Assembly (NCBI GenBank): GCA_028554795.2
Contig: CM068826.1
Location: 102,364,346-102,428,345 of the forward strand
Length of the DNA stretch: 64,000 nucleotides
Source: Sinohyriopsis cumingii
Taxonomy: Eukaryota; Mollusca; Bivalvia; Unionida; Unionidae
Direction: 5' to 3'
Part shown: piece by piece, positions 16,830 through 28,905 of the stretch
Position numbering within the stretch: the stretch's first letter is position 1
Layout of the letters: each line of letters opens with the position of its first letter
Notes under the pieces: generated by a model
What the model saw: only the letters and a program-made list of their open reading frames with translations
The model's database searches: none
What the model was told of the DNA's origin: nothing
Translations under genes and position numbers: made by a program

Positions 16830-17553
16830 TTAAAGAGGTAGTACTCATCAAGATGCAGCCCAGCCTCCTTAAAGCTTTATGATTCCAGTACACAGGCTGT
16901 AATAATCCTTATCTAAGCTTTCACACCTAACTAAGAATGTGCAAGTAACGTACATGTATTGCAAAGTTAGCCCCTTTGAAAAGGCAGTTGCTACGAAACC
17001 CACTCCAAACTATAGCCGATAGACTAGGAAGTAATAATGTTTGAGAGGCAGTGAAGTTGTTCACATGTATCCACTTTAATATATTCTGACACCGATACCA
17101 ATGGTATTGCAATATCTACCCTACACTTTGTAGAGGCGCTAAAAGAAGTAGTAGTCAATGCTGAAGACAGGTTGTCCGATTTAATGCTCAGAGCTATACC
17201 GACTTAAGATACATGCCTTGTGAAAAGATAGCTTTTTCTATTATGTGTGTGTTTTCATTCGTACAAGGAAAGATCCCAAGTTTGGAGTAAAGTATGTGCA
17301 ATAGACAGCGGTACAGTTTAACACTCAAGTTAATCATTTATCTATTTCGGTATAGGGATTATGGAAGGGAAATTCCATCTCAGTAAAAAATAATTGCTTT
17401 GATTGCGCATAGAAAGTTATCAAATTCGTGTAGCCAGTGCAGATATGCACCGTTCATTAGTTATGTTGTAACTGTAATCTGCATTGAAATAAAATCGTTT
17501 AATGAAGCCACAACTATATGTAGGTTAGTGTCGAATGATCAATGGATTAACCA

Positions 17554-17560
<7 letters not shown>

Positions 17561-17591
<31 letters not shown>
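17561..17591. repeat. (GA)n microsatellite
   Basis: GA run inside the duplicated segment. The partner copy near 26862 keeps only a short GAGAGAGA remnant. Confidence 0.9.
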
Positions 17592-17597
<6 letters not shown>

Positions 17598-17911
17598 AGA
17601 GATTTCAATATTTCTACCCACAGTTGATATTACCCGTTCTCCAACTGAAAAGACCTACACTTAGCATTCACGTAAATACGAACATAAAATAGCAAATAGG
17701 TCAGATTAGAAAGCCTCGTATTTGTTGTAGCTGTTTCGATTTCAAATCAAATTGGTTGCTCTCCATGTCCGCAAGAATTTATTTATGTATAAATGAATAT
17801 TGCCAATTGTATAGTATTAAACAAAACGTTTGCGATTTATACATGTGAGCAAACGTGAAATTACTAGAACAATATCTCGATGTGGTATCTCTTTCGTATA
17901 TCTTGATAAAA

Positions 17912-18083
<172 letters not shown>

Positions 18084-18670
18084 CTTCATTTTAGTCCCAT
18101 CACAGGACGGCCACTTAATCTGACGTATATAGTATGTTTGAATATTATGTTTCAAGAATAGAAATGACACCAGTAATTGCTAACATGATCGAAATCAAGT
18201 AATCCATTAATTAGATTATTAGATCACAAGATGGGTTTCATTTACAAAAGTAATTTATATGGGCAAACTACGGCAATAATGTTTAATTTACTGTGAAGTC
18301 AACAAGGAAGTTCAAGTATTCTATTAGATTACAAGCTACTGTATTAAGTACGACCATCGAACATTGTATTTAAATAGTTGCCCATGTGGTCGGTATTCTT
18401 TTCTGCATATCAAGACATAATGTTCAGAGATTTTGTTTCATACATCTACAGCAAAAACAGTTTCTCAGGCACCCATTTATCAACTGTCACTTGTCACCTT
18501 TCACGTAAACCGCACAAGAGACGTATGAAGAGACCTAGCAAAAATCATTACATATACAGAACTACATTCCTATTTCGGTTGATTCATGCATGCAGAGAGG
18601 ACTTTTCTAGGCGGTTAGATAAATTATTGAGTAGGTGTGTAGATGTGATTGTAGCAGTGATGTAGGTAAA

Positions 18671-19369
18671 TATTTGTGTAAATGTACACCAAATATAAGT
18701 ATCCTTCCTCTGTCAGTGTAAATGTAGTTCAGGTTGGAATGACGCATGGTTACTCATAAAGACGGATATACTATCACAATATGTTCGAAAAATGTGGATA
18801 TAACCAAATGTACTGCCAATAAAATGGTTTACCTGAAACGAAAGTTTTATTGTCGTATAATCGAGTTATACTCTGAGCTGTAAAATCCTGAAGATATAAA
18901 ATCGTATAGTTTTTATTATCGACAATATATGTATTATTCGGAAGATAAGAAAACAATGATGTAAATTTGTATCGACATAAAATATATCAACACTAAATTA
19001 AGTTGACGCTATTCGTGAAGCCTGTCAAGGAAGAAAATTACTAAATTTATCACCATATACAATAACTATAGCAGCAGGGAGGGTCAACATACCAGAATTT
19101 CAGACCGAAATAAAGCTTCCTACGAAGGGTGAAAAAATACAAGTGTCACCGAGATCTCAAACCGGGGCCATTTTGTGTGTGTGTCAAATATATTTTCCTT
19201 GGGAGTCGCCGTCTCTTCTGCCATGTGTGTAAAAAACGCGGTCAAATCTCTCAACCAAAACCTTTATTGATACCTGTTCGATATCGCGACCGATGATCAT
19301 ATACATTTTTTAGTGATAAATCTACGCGGAATCGCTAGCGCGTGCAAGCAGAACTTTTTTACTTTAGTC
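18671..19369. other. Noncoding host DNA
   Basis: No supported gene. A minus-strand stretch near 18838-18887 sits between acceptor-like ATCTTCAG and donor-like CAG|GTAAAC, but it is only about 50 nt long and shows no domain, so it is not called. Confidence 0.35.
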
Positions 19370-19373
19370 ATAT

Positions 19374-19631
19374 TCATGTCACCTGAACACCAAGTTTGAT
19401 GCAATTTCGTAGCGTGTGTGTATCAACACCATTAAAAACAACCAGAAGTTTGCGGTTATCTCTGATCACTTTAAGTATTTGCACATATCGCTGAGTAGCA
19501 TATATAATATCGGTGTTTTTGTATCTGCCTCGGGAAAATATCAGAGCCGGATTTAACTGCTTATTCAGCATCAAATCATTGTATACTACGATATTGTTAA
19601 TACTACCATCAAGATCATCCACGGATGGCAC
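19374..19631 (-). pseudogene. Packaging ATPase-like remnant (FtsK/HerA, A32-like)
   Basis: The piece resembles the second half of Polinton/adintovirus genome-packaging ATPases: a Walker-B-like hydrophobic strand ending in YNDLML, then a FSRGRYKNTDIIYATQRY-type segment (compare FTRGRHKN...YLSQSYF in the family) and IRDNRKLLVVFNG. The family pumps viral DNA into capsids. Only a fragment survives in this fossil. Confidence 0.65.
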
Positions 19632-22622
19632 AACGTGAGTTCCTTTTGTAATGATGTACTTGTAAGTGTCTTATTTTTCCGTATGTCTGCATGTATACCA
19701 CATTTTCATGTTCCCAGCAAATAAAATCAGCTTTCAATTGTGCTTTTCATTCATTTGACCGAATAAAGACTTTGTTTGTATACCTGTACTGGCGTGGGGT
19801 TTTCAAACTCTTTGGTTGACATAATTATCAGCGGATATATCTGTACAGGGATATAGTAACTGGGGCCTACCCCCCACACAGATAAAATACCGCTGCAATG
19901 ATTCAGTGGACGAGTTCAACTTAATATGGCGGTTGTATTATATCTGCGACAAGGAAAGGGATTTCCCGCTGAGGTTTCCCATTATGTTTAATTTTATATA
20001 TGAATTCTGATCTTGTATAGGAAAACATGCATCATAGTTCGATCGGTGACTAGATAAATTAACATAAGTTCGAATCTCACAGACGAGAAAAGAATTTGTT
20101 TTCATATTAGTAGGGAGACAGCAGGGACCAGCTGAGATAGTGTGAATATAAATGAAATCAAACGTCGTGAATGTGATTGATCTTTGCTAATTGCCTGACT
20201 AGTCATCTTTATTCCTGGCAGGACAGGTCGCTCGTTTCGCACTCTAGACCTACTAGAATGTCGTTTGGCAATCTAGGATTTCACTGGGGATTGTGTATGC
20301 GCTTAAATTAACACTGATCAATACAGATGAATGTTGGAATTAAACTAATGTATGAGCACTATCAGCGTACGGTAGCAGATGTCTGTATAGAAATGAAGTA
20401 TATACTCCCAGGGAATATTACCAGTGAGCATCATCCGGGTCGAGATATCTCCTTTTGCTGACCATTTGACAAAATTAAAGAATGCAATTTTTCATATTTT
20501 AAACAGATATGTATTATATGATGAAGTTCGAAAATATTAATGATATTGTTTATGCGAATGAAAAATTACATGACCCTACTGGCGAAGACACGATTATACA
20601 AATTGTTGATCAACTCGATCCTGAAAAAATCACACATGATTTTGAGATATTACAATAAAAATCTACGAAGGTAGATACACACTAGCAGCCGAAAACAGGT
20701 TTATGAAATTGCTCCAACAGGCAATGATACAATCCCTACCTTGCGTAGATGAGACACAAGTTGTATAATTCGTTTCGCTTGCACACGCGATTGAGAAATT
20801 ATATCAGAATTGTCTCGCGAATATGAAACAAAAAATACTGTGAATGCGCGTGTAAGACAGATTAAAAAGATTATGTGTGAAAGTGAAAGTGATTCTTTGC
20901 ACAGTGATAACGTCACTGGTAACGGATTGTGAAAGTGAAAGTTTCGACAAGTTCAGGTATTAGGAATTCCTCCGAGAAATCTATTTTAATTTTTTATTGT
21001 TCATAATGAAAATATTCTTGTTCAGTTTTAATATTGTAACAATCTTATATTTTACTGACTGACTTTGTTACGTGGTTAGTTTTCCAAAGACTTTAATAGA
21101 AGGGGGTAAAAAAAACTAAACTTTTCAGACTTATCTAAATAAAGTGTATTAACAGAGAAATTTTTATTCTGATTGTAATAATTTTATTGTTTTTCAGGTC
21201 ATATTTTTATTTTTGTCGAGTTACAACACAGGTAACTTGGACGGTTTAAGGCAAGAATATGCATAATTCAGAATTTGATCTCTATCACATACAACTTTAA
21301 TAATATGTTCTCGTTGCAGTTCATTTAACTGTGACTGCGTTAACAAAACATTTTCATCGCCGTATTCATCAATAATTTTTTATGTGTTGGGAAGTATCAA
21401 GATTGTTCTGCCGGCACTTTCGTGTAGCTCTTTGTTGTATACAAAAATTATCGCTTGTTGGTACATTTTATAATACCATATAAATAATTGTTTGACCAAA
21501 CTCAGAAACAGATTGTTTATTATAAGATTTATATTTTATTTTTCAAAATCCTCCCAATTTCACTGATTTTGGTCAATTTTTGCAAAATCATGATTTTGAA
21601 GATCGACGATGACGCTGTTGGAGTTTTACAAAAGCAAAGTTCGATGACACCTCACGAGAGTAAATACCAACTAATTGCCAAATATTCTCCTCGTAAACCA
21701 AGAAGGTATTCGAGTTGGCCAGTAACTTTAAAATGCATCCGTGACAATAGCGGATTATGACATCGCAGATAAACAGGATTAACATGTTCTAACACAAAAA
21801 AAAAAATCCAGGTGGAGATTGAGGGGTGGATGTGTATAAAATGTATCACTGCTGTTCCTGACAAGATTTTTAAAGATCTACTTGATAGATGCCATGGATT
21901 GCATCACATACAAGACTGACTACGATCGTAGTTGTGATATTGACAACACCTGGTGATATATGACAACCTCTCCACCGTATGGATAATTGTTGTACTTGAG
22001 GATGTATGCCAGTGGGGATAATTTTTTCGATGCGGCAACGATTTGTGGAAAATATTCAGAGATAATATCGCTGATTTTGAAAAGATTTCCGTAAAATTTA
22101 AATTTTGGTAAATCAGTCTCAGTTACTGTCATTACCTTTACAAATTCTTGTTTGATTTAGTATTTGATAACACGATTGGTGTATTATCAGTTGAATCGAT
22201 AACAGACTGTACATGTTTACGGTTGGATGATTTAAGATCATCCTCGATTTTATTTGTGTGTTTTATTTGTGAAATAATTTCCTCACGAAGGTTATCATTG
22301 GGATATTCTGAGCGTACCTGGCGAATTTCTCGCGTAGCTCGTCTATACTAGGATCATAATGGACAATAACATAATTGAATAAACTTTAATGTCACTGAAA
22401 CGATAACTATTTTTAGGACTAGAAGATAATTTAAACTCGCAGTATATATCTATGGTCCCATCACGATAAAATTCAACAGACGGTTAAGGCGACAAACTCT
22501 CGCTTACATACAACCACATGTAAGTAGGGTCGGCATAATCTATATGGGATACTACACAAAATTCTTTTTGTCTGAGGTGTAATCACCAAGTTGAGTTTCT
22601 GGTGGTCACTGATGAACAAGTG

Positions 22623-22850
22623 CTATCTCTGGCCAACATAGCACAGTTCTGATCGACGAATGATATATATTGACACGTATTCTAGCGAATATACTTCGAT
22701 GGCCGCTGATAACGTTGGTTCGTGAACAGTGATTGCGATCTTGGATTCTTTTGTGAAAGATTTATTTCTGCGCTGGAATTCGTCATTAATCTGTTCTATT
22801 TGACAATTACCCTTGGGTATACACATAACTTGACAGTCTGGTGTTCCATC
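22623..22850 (-). pseudogene. Minor-capsid-like (penton-type) remnant
   Basis: The segment IPKGNCQIEQINDEFQRR, followed by a K-I-x-I stretch and EPTLSAAIEVYSLEYV, fits the pattern IP-G-YEIE-IN...PT...E...Y seen in a conserved virion protein of adinto-like elements in cnidarians and molluscs. The assignment comes from memory of the family pattern and could not be checked by a search. Confidence 0.45.
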
Positions 22851-23149
22851 GGATTTATTTTGTACGTAAATACCAATGAATTATTTACTTGAAACCCACC
22901 AAATGATTTGATCTAATATTTGGCCAGCTGTGATACACTCGCTATTGTGCTAGTGCCATTTCCTTCGCTTGAATCGCAGTTGGAATGCTAACGTCAAACT
23001 CAGGTTTGGTTGAGCTCGCTGATTTCATCGTGATTGTTGGTGGTGTTGTGTTAGCGACAATCTGTTGTAGTAATTATTGCGACATTACTATTTAAATCTC
23101 GATTTTTTAAATCGGACATCTGATAGGCGATGACGTAGATTCTATCGTG

Positions 23150-23470
23150 TCTCTCGATACAGTCAGGGCCTCATGGTAAACCTTAATAATTTCTGTGAAT
23201 TCCTGATCTAATAGTACTCCATCATTGAGACCTGATGATATCAAGGAAGATACGTTGGCATGTGGGTGTGTGTCGCCGCAGACAACTTCGTTGTGTACAA
23301 GTGTAATATATTAACGCGCATGTATATATATTTGTGCGATGATATTAAGAACACCGGCAATTCCGGTTGCAACTGAAACACCAAGTCCTATCACTGTTGC
23401 TATCACGTACGTGGCTGATAATGTGATGATGACCGTTACTGTTCCAGCGGTGACCGCGGATGAAGAATTT
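23150..23470 (-). pseudogene. Membrane/helical virion-protein-like remnant
   Basis: On the minus strand an Ala/Val/Ile/Gly-rich membrane-like stretch lies near 23340-23460 (TLSATYVIATVIGLGVSVAT). It is followed by a helical part near 23180-23230 with LNDGVLLDQEFTEIIKVY. Proteins of this kind, a GxG-rich hydrophobic segment followed by a helix-rich tail with a D-x-EF-x-x-I motif, recur in related virus-like elements. The function in the family is not known to me. Confidence 0.4.
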
Positions 23471-24030
23471 ACAATTATATTAGTAACAACGACACGTCTG
23501 TGGTATTTATTTTTGTTTTACGGTACACTCGTTGATGAATTTTTTTAGTTGGTTGTGCCACTAACATACTTGTTCGTATCTAAAACGGTGAACGTCAGTC
23601 GATTGGTTCATTATTCTATATAATAGGAACACTTCAAGTAGGTTGTATAGTGGCGACGTATTCACGAAGACACCAATAATACAACACCGGGGTGCTGTTT
23701 TCTTTGGATTCCCCCACAAATAGTTCCTTGTCGTTTTGCTAAAATATTGCTAACATAGATCCAGACGATCCAGGTAGTGAATAACGCAGATATCCGCGAG
23801 CAGTTAAGAGAAATAACTATGCAGATATTGTAAATGTTGAAATGCCGAGTATTGAGAACCTATATATACCGGTAAACGCGATGTTTGATTTTTGAGTGGT
23901 GTCTATAATGCTGTTCCATATGCTACTGTGTATATTACACCATCGGTAATATTTTTAATGTCAGAGAGCTTAATGCCGATGACTAATGGATTTCCCCACA
24001 AATTCATGAATGGTTTTATTTGTGTTTCTA

Positions 24031-24339
24031 CTAAAATTCTACATGATTAGAATATTCAGATCTAAACGTGGTCAATCCATCATTGATTGTCATTAATGAG
24101 GTCATCATTGGAATGTTGCTATTGTCAACATATTTCTTTGTTGTAGCGTCATCGTTTGATTCTGGTTCTCTCAAATGAGCAATGCTATTTCCGCCCATAT
24201 TAAGATCGCCAGTCATTATATAATACTGATAATCACGCACCGATTCATCCTTACGGACTGGTGCTTCCATGTAAAATGCTGAATCAGATACACGCTGAAA
24301 CTTTTTATTATATTTACTATTATCTAACCCGAAGACCAC
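24031..24339 (-). pseudogene. Fibre/tail-like remnant
   Basis: Contains DLNMGGNSIAHLREPESNDD followed by ATTKKYVD. This is the well-known D-M-x-G-x-x-I-x-x-L...DA(A/T)TKKYVD motif of phage tail fibres, which also occurs in eukaryotic virus-like elements, where it is thought to begin a receptor-binding fibre. The rest of the fibre is not recognisable. Confidence 0.55.
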
Positions 24340-24360
24340 TTCCTGCTATTAAACTTGCAG

Positions 24361-24800
24361 TTATATTTTTTTTTCTTTTTCTGACAGAGTTATAGAAGCC
24401 AGGTCTGCTAGTTTTTGATTTGCAGCTTGATTTATTATTTTACTGATATTTGCAGGCATAACTTCTGTACTGGGCAATTTTACTGGATGCCGTTTTACAG
24501 GTGACGGTCTGCGTATTAATCGTTCGAGTCTATCCTTGATTGCTGAAAATGCTTTACTAGCAACATCACCAACAGCACCAATACATTTATCACAAACAAC
24601 GTCAAAAGCCTTCATTCCCAGTTGCTTTGCAACGGTATTGCTTTTCGGGCTATCCTTCTAAATCGACCCTGAACAACATCACCGAGTGCATCTCCGTAGA
24701 TCACTTTATATGTTTGTAATCGCGAATTTATCACCATGACCATGATGGGTCCACGTTGAGCATTATGTATGATCATCCTATTTTCTTGTCACTGATCGAA
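24361..24800 (-). pseudogene. pVI-like virion protein remnant
   Basis: A short Ala/Gly/Lys-rich region contains YGDALGDVVQGRFRRIA near 24690. Further on comes GAVGDVASKAFSAIKDRLER, then RRPSPVKRHP. The GxLGD start with amphipathic helices and basic tail resembles the adenovirus pVI/pX-like small virion proteins of this virus group, and parallels the intact pVI-like genes at 36.0-36.4 and 62.4-62.8 kb in general form only. Confidence 0.45.
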
Positions 24801-24954
24801 TTACATACCCTCAATCACTGCGGTTATCATCAACGATTTCATGAATAACGGACCACTAAACATTATTGTCCATGATACCGTCTGTAAATAATCTCTGACA
24901 AATAGCAGCTGCATCAAAAATAATTTCTCGGAAATTATTGCATCCAAATAGTTT

Positions 24955-25698
24955 TAAATCTAAGTTGTTTTTCCCATCGATTTAACGCAGTGGTAACACT
25001 TGTACCAAAACTAAAAATTATAAAATAAATAGACCATTTTATTGCAATGAAGCAGAATATTATACAGAATAATAAAACTCCACATCACATCACTATTCTC
25101 GTATATTCATATTTGGTCTTTTAGGATATCACATCAATAGAAATTTACTCCTAAACTTTGGTTGAATTCTAATATGCATTAATATGACATATTTAACAGA
25201 CCAAATGAAACTAAATGCATCAAGCAATTAGGCAATTTTGACTGACGATGGCGTAAATTTTCAGTATAAATGAAAAGTCTCGTTCAAAGTTTTCTCGTAA
25301 TTGCATCACAGTTCAGTGGATGAGACGTATTGATGACTGAGCAATATAAATATGCGTGTCTAAGGTAATCGCAATTCAATAATAATACAATTAATTTGAT
25401 GAAATGAGAAAGAATTAGTCATACAATTAGAAGGTGTAAAATTAAACTTAAGCGAGACTTCATGAATATTGTGCAGCATGAAACTTACTTTAAAGCAGTA
25501 ATACATATATTATTATGCGACAGTACCAAAAGTGATTCTGAGAACCAGGGGCCATAACTCTGACCCTATAGAACGCAGAAACTCAAACTCCCACGACATA
25601 TCTGTAATATAGATTTCATTAACATAAAGAGGCAAGTAAGATTTGGTTGAAATCATATACTATTTAAAATATTTGAGATAACCGAATTAGAGCAAATG

Positions 25699-25739
<41 letters not shown>

Positions 25740-27200
25740 GAACTCAACGACGGGGCGACGAGCGGGCAGACAAAGCAAAGTCTCGATTGAATATTCGCGT
25801 TATTATAGCTATATATTTTGTATCTATGTTAATCAGATATTATACTGTGATAAAGTTGTAGTACTCGTCAATATGCAGCCCAGCCTCAACTAAGTTTCAT
25901 TATTGCAGCACACAGGCTGGAAAACTCTGAGCTAACCTCCAACATTTAACGATGAATGCACATGTAATGTTTACATGAATTACGAAACTAGCCCTTTTCG
26001 AAAGGTTGTTGCTACCCACCCCAAATAATAGCCGATATACTAGGAAGTAAGAATGTTTGAGATGCAATGAAGTCGCACATATGTATACACAATTTATATG
26101 CTGACAATGATACCAGATGTATTGCAATATCTACTCTATACTTTGTAGAGGCGCTAAAAGGCGCAGTAGTCAATGCTGAAGACAGGTTGTCTGATTTAAT
26201 GCGCAAGCTATAGCGACTGAAAATAGTGTACATACCTTGTGAAAAGAAAACTGCTCGATGTATTATATGTTTGCATTCATTCGTACAAAGAAGCTTACTG
26301 TCGTGTTTGCTATTAATTCCTTTATTTGTATTCTGAGGAGCATTCAGTGTTTTATAGAAGCAGCAAAGCTACAGGTTTTAACGAGAATATTTTAGTATGA
26401 GTAATACTGTACAACTTTCTCTAAAATACCTTAAGCATTATATACATTAATTTGGGTACGCAGAACATTCTGCAGTAAAACAGTATGCATTCTTAGAATT
26501 TTATATGCTCTTTTAAATTGTCTCAGCACAACCGAAAGATAACCCAGTTTTGCATTCAAGTATGCACAATAGAAAGCGGAACAGCTTAACAAACATGTTA
26601 TGTCAGTTATCTCTTTCAGCGCTATATGGATTATCGAAGAGAAATCCAACCTCTTTGTAAATAATTGCTTTGACTGTATATACAAATTAATCAACTGCCT
26701 GTAGTTAGTGCGGATATAATGACACAAGTATAGATAAATGTGCACCGTTCATTTGTTATGTTGCGCATTTGATAAAAGAACGTGTAATGAAGACACGATA
26801 TTTACTGGTTACTTTATATGCAGGTGTTTGTCGATAGATTGATGGATTGATCGATATAATGGGAGAGAGAGATTTCACTATTTCCACCCACGGTTGATAT
26901 TACCCCTTCTGAAAAGAAAGGTGAGTGTCGTTTTCTGCATATCGACACATATTTTTCAGAAGAGGTCAGAGTTTTTGAATCACATGTTAAAAGTAAAAAC
27001 AGTTCCTCAGGCACCCATTTATCAACAGTCGCCAATTAGCTCGCAAGAGAGACGTATGGAGACACCTAGCAAAGATCACTATAATTACATGTAAAGAATA
27101 CTGTCATATTTCGGTTGCTTCATGCACGCAGGGGGAACATTTCTATGTGGTTAGATTTGTTGGGCAGATGTGATTGTAGCTGCGACGACGTGGGTAGATA
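24955..27200 (+). repeat. Shortened duplicate of the 10.9-18.7 kb segment
   Basis: 24955-25835 matches 10940-11840, and directly after it 25850-27200 matches 16830-18670, both in the same orientation. The 5 kb that separate the two parts in the first copy (11840-16830) are absent here, as is the 740-bp microsatellite block at 17650-18385. The old virus copy lies just before this duplicate. The minus frame at 26431-26745 (104 codons) has no open counterpart at 17.2-17.5 kb and is not called. Confidence 0.85.
25702..25733. repeat. (GA)n microsatellite
   Basis: Homologous to the GA run at 11710 within the duplicated segment. Confidence 0.9.
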
Positions 27201-27294
27201 ATTTTATAAATAAGGAAGAGGTATTTGACGTACACATATCTAATCATATAAATCAATCAAAATTAACTGACAGACAGAAAAAGATACCCCACTC

Positions 27295-27295
<1 letters not shown>

Positions 27296-27382
<87 letters not shown>
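27296..27382. repeat. (TA)n microsatellite, about 43 units
   Basis: Pure TA alternation just beyond the end of the duplicated segment. Confidence 0.98.
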
Positions 27383-27385
<3 letters not shown>

Positions 27386-27460
27386 ACAAACGGGCAAAGA
27401 GAAAGAATATTAAGATAGTTTTGAAACTTACTGAGGGACAGAGAAGCAACTTTGTGAAAC

Positions 27461-27465
<5 letters not shown>

Positions 27466-27502
<37 letters not shown>
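27466..27502. repeat. (GA)n microsatellite
   Basis: GA run of about 18 units. A shorter run follows at 28045-28067. Confidence 0.9.
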
Positions 27503-27505
<3 letters not shown>

Positions 27506-27558
27506 TGAAAAATATAAGTGTTGATATCTTATACCTTTTCCTTCTATGGCTTATGCTT

Positions 27559-27815
27559 GTGTTCCGGTAGCCAAGTGGTTATAGCGTCTGCCTCGGATGC
27601 GGGAGATTGCTGGTCCGAACCCCGGCCAAGGTATTCCAAAGACTTATAAAAATGGTACTAGCGGGTACTTCGCTTGGCGCCCAGCATGAAGAGGTTAGTG
27701 TTGAGACTGGTTGTTCTGGTGTCAGGATAATGTAACAGGGTTGAACATTATGTTACATGTCTGCGGTATGATGCCCCAGTGCTAGACATCGCTATGAACT
27801 GCCACACTTCAGACA
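27559..27815 (+). mobile_element. tRNA-derived SINE of molluscan type
   Basis: A tRNA-like head starts GTTCCGGTAGCCAAGTGGTT and holds an A box (TAGCCAAGTGG, about 27568) and a B box (GGTCCGAACCC, about 27612) at the proper spacing for RNA polymerase III. It continues into a body with CCAAAGACTTATAAAAATGG, CGCTTGGCGCCCAGCAT, AGAGGTTAGTG, GTCAGGATAATGT and CATGTCTGCGGTATGAT. I recognise this body order from bivalve and gastropod SINEs, where a lysine/arginine-like head is followed by CCAAAGACTTTAAAAATGGTA. It has few changes, so it is relatively young. It is the best clue to the host group. Confidence 0.8.
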
Positions 27816-28044
27816 TCGTGGCGATATTACTGATTTTTAAACAACGGTGGAAACAGAGAATACATTTATCTTGCACATGGATATCCAGTCAGCTAGATAA
27901 TTACAATGTTATCTGAACTATCACAAGCGGTTTAAGAGGAGATATGATAATGGTCAGACGTGTCACCATATTTCCAGCTATAGCTTGAAGATAATAAAAA
28001 ACAGAGAAGGGTGGTCTAATAGAAAAATAACAACATTAACAGCA

Positions 28045-28067
28045 GAGAGAGAGAGAGAGAGAGAGAG
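28045..28067. repeat. (GA)n microsatellite
   Basis: Short GA run. Confidence 0.9.
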
Positions 28068-28261
28068 AAGTGTCACTTCATATAAGACAATTTCCTGGAA
28101 TATCACTTTGATGTTCAATTCTTTAGTAAACTTTTCGGTCACTTTTTGGAACATAAGGCAAATAGCCTTTAGAAAAGAATCTGCTGGTAATTTTATTTAT
28201 AATTCTGTAATTAATTATATATACCTTGATTTCTTTCATAGAAATCCGGAATTAATTAGTA

Positions 28262-28435
28262 GGTCGTCATGCGGGGGTGTCTGCTACGCACGAGAGCATA
28301 TAACACCGATTGAGTAACATCATATTTTGGTGATGTGTGCTTAGTCGAGAGGGGATATGAGCTCGTGTGTGCAGTCAAGGCTATGGGAGCCGTTTATCTG
28401 CGGACCTGGGTTCGAGTTTCCGTAGAGTACGACTT
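28262..28435 (+). repeat. Degenerate SINE-like unit, copy 1
   Basis: Carries GTGTCTGCTACGCAC, CATATTTTGGTGATGTGTGC, GTGTGTGCAGTCAAGGCTAT and a B-box-like GGGTTCGAGTT at about 28408. A second, more degraded copy follows at 28780-28905. The A box is not clear. This is either an old tRNA-type SINE or a local duplication. Confidence 0.4.
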
Positions 28436-28779
28436 AAAAATTCTCTAACCTGTATGTTAGTATTATTTGTATTAAAATATTTGAAATCACAAATATAAAC
28501 AAAGATAATAACTGTTTTGCAAATATGCGAATTTCGCCATATCTTTGAACAACGATTCAATAAAGAACCAAACTGCTTAATTTATAAGAGATAAAGTAAT
28601 TAACCGGATGAAAACTGTCAGTCATGCAAATCAAACTATTGAAATGTTGTGGTCTAAGGTGTTTCAGATTATTAAAATTCTGTTAATGTTATAAATCATT
28701 TTCCTGTTGGACCTCAATATATCTTGAAGTCTGTCGTCGAAATCAGGAGTGATAGTGTTAATAGATGACGTGGTCGATA

Positions 28780-28905
28780 TTCAGGTGTGTCTGCTGCACA
28801 TCAAAGTCTATACTAGCGACTTTGTAGGACTATATTTTGGAGGATGTGTGCATGGTCAAGATGGTAATGGGGTTGACGCGTGCAGGCAAGGCGATGGGTG
28901 TATAT
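28780..28905 (+). repeat. Degenerate SINE-like unit, copy 2
   Basis: Shares GTGTCTGCTGCACA, ATATTTTGGAGGATGTGTGC and GCGTGCAGGCAAGGCGATGG with copy 1, in the same order and orientation, but lacks the B-box end. Confidence 0.4.

Larger units (their letters stand above)
19370..24800 (-). mobile_element. Old, decayed Polinton-like / adinto-like virus copy
   Basis: A run of remnants, nearly all on the minus strand, matches the gene content of small dsDNA virus-like elements of the Polinton/adintovirus/PLV group. In order they are a packaging-ATPase-like piece, a minor-capsid-like piece, a membrane helical piece, a fibre-like piece and a pVI-like piece. It is a fossil with many breaks. No terminal inverted repeats or target duplication could be recognised, so the ends are approximate. 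It is clearly older than, and from a different lineage than, the elements at 31.6 and 57.3 kb, since its ATPase and minor capsid fragments do not resemble theirs closely. Base composition also differs from the flanks, with more GATGACG/CGATTG-type words, as expected for decayed coding DNA. Confidence 0.7.

Noticed and set aside
20020-20100. B-box-like GTTCGAATCTCAC
   Set aside because: No A box at the right distance and no tRNA-like head.
26431-26745. 104-codon minus frame
   Set aside because: It lies in the duplicated noncoding segment, and the homologous stretch at 17.2-17.5 kb is not open.
27559-27632. Possible tRNA gene (A and B boxes present)
   Set aside because: The acceptor arms do not pair and the sequence continues into a SINE body.
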